Origin: Achromobacter insolitus
GTDB lineage: Bacteria; Pseudomonadota; Gammaproteobacteria; Burkholderiales; Burkholderiaceae_B
NCBI RefSeq assembly: GCF_002209555.1
Contig: NZ_NJIF01000003.1
Location: 310,001 to 374,000 of the forward strand
Direction: 5' to 3'
Length of the DNA: 64,000 bases
Positions 62,582-64,000 of the stretch are shown here, in pieces. The position numbers and the translations under genes were made by a program. Below the pieces are notes generated by a model, which was not told the origin of the DNA, did not search any database, and worked only from the letters and a program-made list of their open reading frames with translations. Numbering within the stretch: the stretch's first letter is position 1; each line of letters opens with the position of its first letter.

Positions 62582-64000
62582 ATGATGGGCTTAGGGGTGA
62601 GCGAGGCGGCGATGCAGGCGCGTGCGGTGAAAGACCAGGCCAGGGAAGGGCGGCCATTGACGGCGGTCCGGCCAGCCGCCTTGCTGTTCCTGTCGGGCAC
62701 CGCAGCCCTGGTGTTCCAGGTCCTGTGGATCAAGCAGTTGTCGCTGGTGGTGGGGGTGGAGGTCAGCGCCATCGCCGGTTCGGTCAGCGCATTTTTCCTG
62801 GGCCTTGCGCTGGGCGGCTGGCTACTGGGCCGCCAGGCGGATCGCCTGCAGCGGCCAGTGCGCTTCTACGCCATGCTGGAGGCGGCCGTAGCGCTGTCGT
62901 GTCTCGCGGTGACTTGGCTGTTGGCGCGCAGCGCCGCCGCATTCGTCGCCATCGAGGCCCACAGCCCCGTCGCCGCCTGGTTGGGCGTGGGCCTGCTGCT
63001 GGCTATACCCGCATTTCTGATGGGTGGCACCTTGCCGGTGCTGCTGCGCGCGGTCAGCCGCGGGGACGCGGACGTCAGCCGCCGCGGCGGAGCCTTGTAC
63101 GCCGCGAATACCTGCGGCGCAATCCTGGGCGCATTGCTGCCCGCTTTCTTCTTGATTCCCAGATTCGGCGTGCAGGGCGCGGCGCTGGCCGCTGCCGCGC
63201 TGAATCTACTGGCGGCTGCCGGGGCCTGGTTGCTGGACCGAAGCGCCGGTAGCGGCACAACGCCCGCCCAGGACGCTCAGCTTGCGGCCGCTCCCTTGCC
63301 GGCGCAAGCGCGCCTGGCCGTGGCGCTATATGCCGTGGCCGGCGCCGTCGCGCTGGGCTATGAGGTGCTCTGGTCGCAAATGATCGTGCCCTTCATGAGT
63401 ACGCGCGCGTTTGCCTTTGCCATCGTGCTGGCCACGTACTTGGCGGGCCTGGCGATAGGCGCGGCGCTGTATGCGCGCTGGGCCCATCGCGTGCGTAACC
63501 CCTGGCCGGTGTTCGGCTTCCTGATCGCCGGCGCGGGCCTGGTCGCCGTACTGGAAGTTGCCTTGCTCGGCAAATGGCTGGTATTGGCCCAGACCTATGC
63601 GGAAGCGGCTGTCTATCAATGGACAGGAAGCGGTTTTGCCGGCATGTGCGCGCGCTTTGCGGTAGCGGCGGCCAGCCTGGTGCTCGCGCCAACGCTGCTC
63701 CTGGGCGCCGCCTTTCCGGCGGTGCTGCGCATCGCCGTGGGCGATCAACGGGTGGGCAGGGAAGCTGGCGTCGTACTGGCGTGCAACACACTGGGCGGCA
63801 TCGCGGGCACCTTGCTGACCGGCTTCCTGCTGCTGCCCGCCCTGGGGCTGGTGCGCACGCTTGGTGTGCTCGCCGCTATCGCCGCGGCGGTTGGCGCCAT
63901 AGCGGCTTGGCGCGGTCGGGCCGGCGGCCGCGCCACCACGGGTTGGGCGACCGGCGTCGTGGGCCTGGGCACGCTTGCCGTGGTGGCCATGCTGCCGATG
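62582..64000 (+). CDS. Multi-pass spermidine-synthase-like membrane protein, 3' end missing
   Basis: The window ends inside this gene; 473 codons are visible without a stop. The protein has about twelve membrane helices with paired repeats (FLSGTAALVFQVLWIKQLSL near the start; GAVALGYEVLWSQMIV in the second half). Both match the membrane half of fused MFS/spermidine-synthase-like proteins, whose soluble methyltransferase-like synthase domain would follow beyond the edge. GGAGG lies six bases before the ATG. It starts 72 bases after the sulfatase stop, past a weak 7-bp hairpin at 62537-62563. Confidence 0.8.
   Translation, partial: MMGLGVSEAAMQARAVKDQAREGRPLTAVRPAALLFLSGTAALVFQVLWIKQLSLVVGVEVSAIAGSVSAFFLGLALGGWLLGRQADRLQRPVRFYAMLEAAVALSCLAVTWLLARSAAAFVAIEAHSPVAAWLGVGLLLAIPAFLMGGTLPVLLRAVSRGDADVSRRGGALYAANTCGAILGALLPAFFLIPRFGVQGAALAAAALNLLAAAGAWLLDRSAGSGTTPAQDAQLAAAPLPAQARLAVALYAVAGAVALGYEVLWSQMIVPFMSTRAFAFAIVLATYLAGLAIGAALYARWAHRVRNPWPVFGFLIAGAGLVAVLEVALLGKWLVLAQTYAEAAVYQWTGSGFAGMCARFAVAAASLVLAPTLLLGAAFPAVLRIAVGDQRVGREAGVVLACNTLGGIAGTLLTGFLLLPALGLVRTLGVLAAIAAAVGAIAAWRGRAGGRATTGWATGVVGLGTLAVVAMLPM

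Overview
The window looks like a chromosomal segment of a high-GC betaproteobacterium. Gene content and protein style suggest Alcaligenaceae (Bordetella/Achromobacter-like); this is inferred from family resemblance, not from a marker gene. I see no tRNA, rRNA, insertion sequence, prophage or CRISPR array.

Layout. (1) 1-7413, regulators: the end of a DUF2325 gene, a large hybrid histidine kinase, a sigma-54 factor (rpoN), a sigma-54 activator without a receiver domain, and an NtrC-type response regulator. (2) 7416-19441, a stress island of mostly small genes: secreted and membrane proteins, hydrophilic peptides, two-domain universal stress protein, DUF883, DUF4142, DUF378, DUF3309, a Cys-rich copper-binding protein, an SDR dehydrogenase, topoisomerase IB, a D-2-hydroxyacid dehydrogenase, a frameshifted FUSC transporter and an EAL protein. 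(3) 19584-38650, an eight-gene minus-strand operon for alpha-glucan and trehalose (glgA, glgE, treS-maltokinase, glgB, glgX, treZ, malQ, treY), mostly coupled by ATGA overlaps. (4) 38814-45392, a TPP-dependent oxidase/decarboxylase, small stress proteins, a DUF748 protein, and a ybhP-clsB-ybhN membrane-lipid operon. (5) 45576-50823, a two-domain ABC ATPase, an mgtC operon with an ACT-like protein and a 35-residue membrane peptide, and a TerC-CBS-CorC protein. (6) 51100-64000, a plus-strand cluster: outer-membrane protein, formylglycine-generating enzyme, MoxR ATPase, DUF58, DUF4381, two VWA proteins, BatD, periplasmic HAD phosphatase, sulfatase, and a cut-off multi-pass protein.

The main discovery is a set of twelve near-identical -24/-12 (sigma-54) promoter sequences, found by reading the intergenic regions. 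They lie in front of rpoN itself (an exact match to TGGCACG-N4-TTGCW), both sides of several divergent gene pairs in the stress island, the glycogen/trehalose operon, the divergent TPP enzyme, and the ybhP operon. The natural reading is a self-amplifying sigma-54 regulon in which the 0-7.4 kb regulators switch on stress protection, storage glucan/trehalose and membrane-lipid genes together.

The second candidate system is 51100-62509. A membrane-anchored formylglycine-generating enzyme and a MoxR/VWA/BatD chaperone-like complex are translationally coupled to a periplasmic phosphatase and followed by a sulfatase with a C-T-A-G-R site, which suggests a dedicated maturation and assembly machine for that sulfatase.
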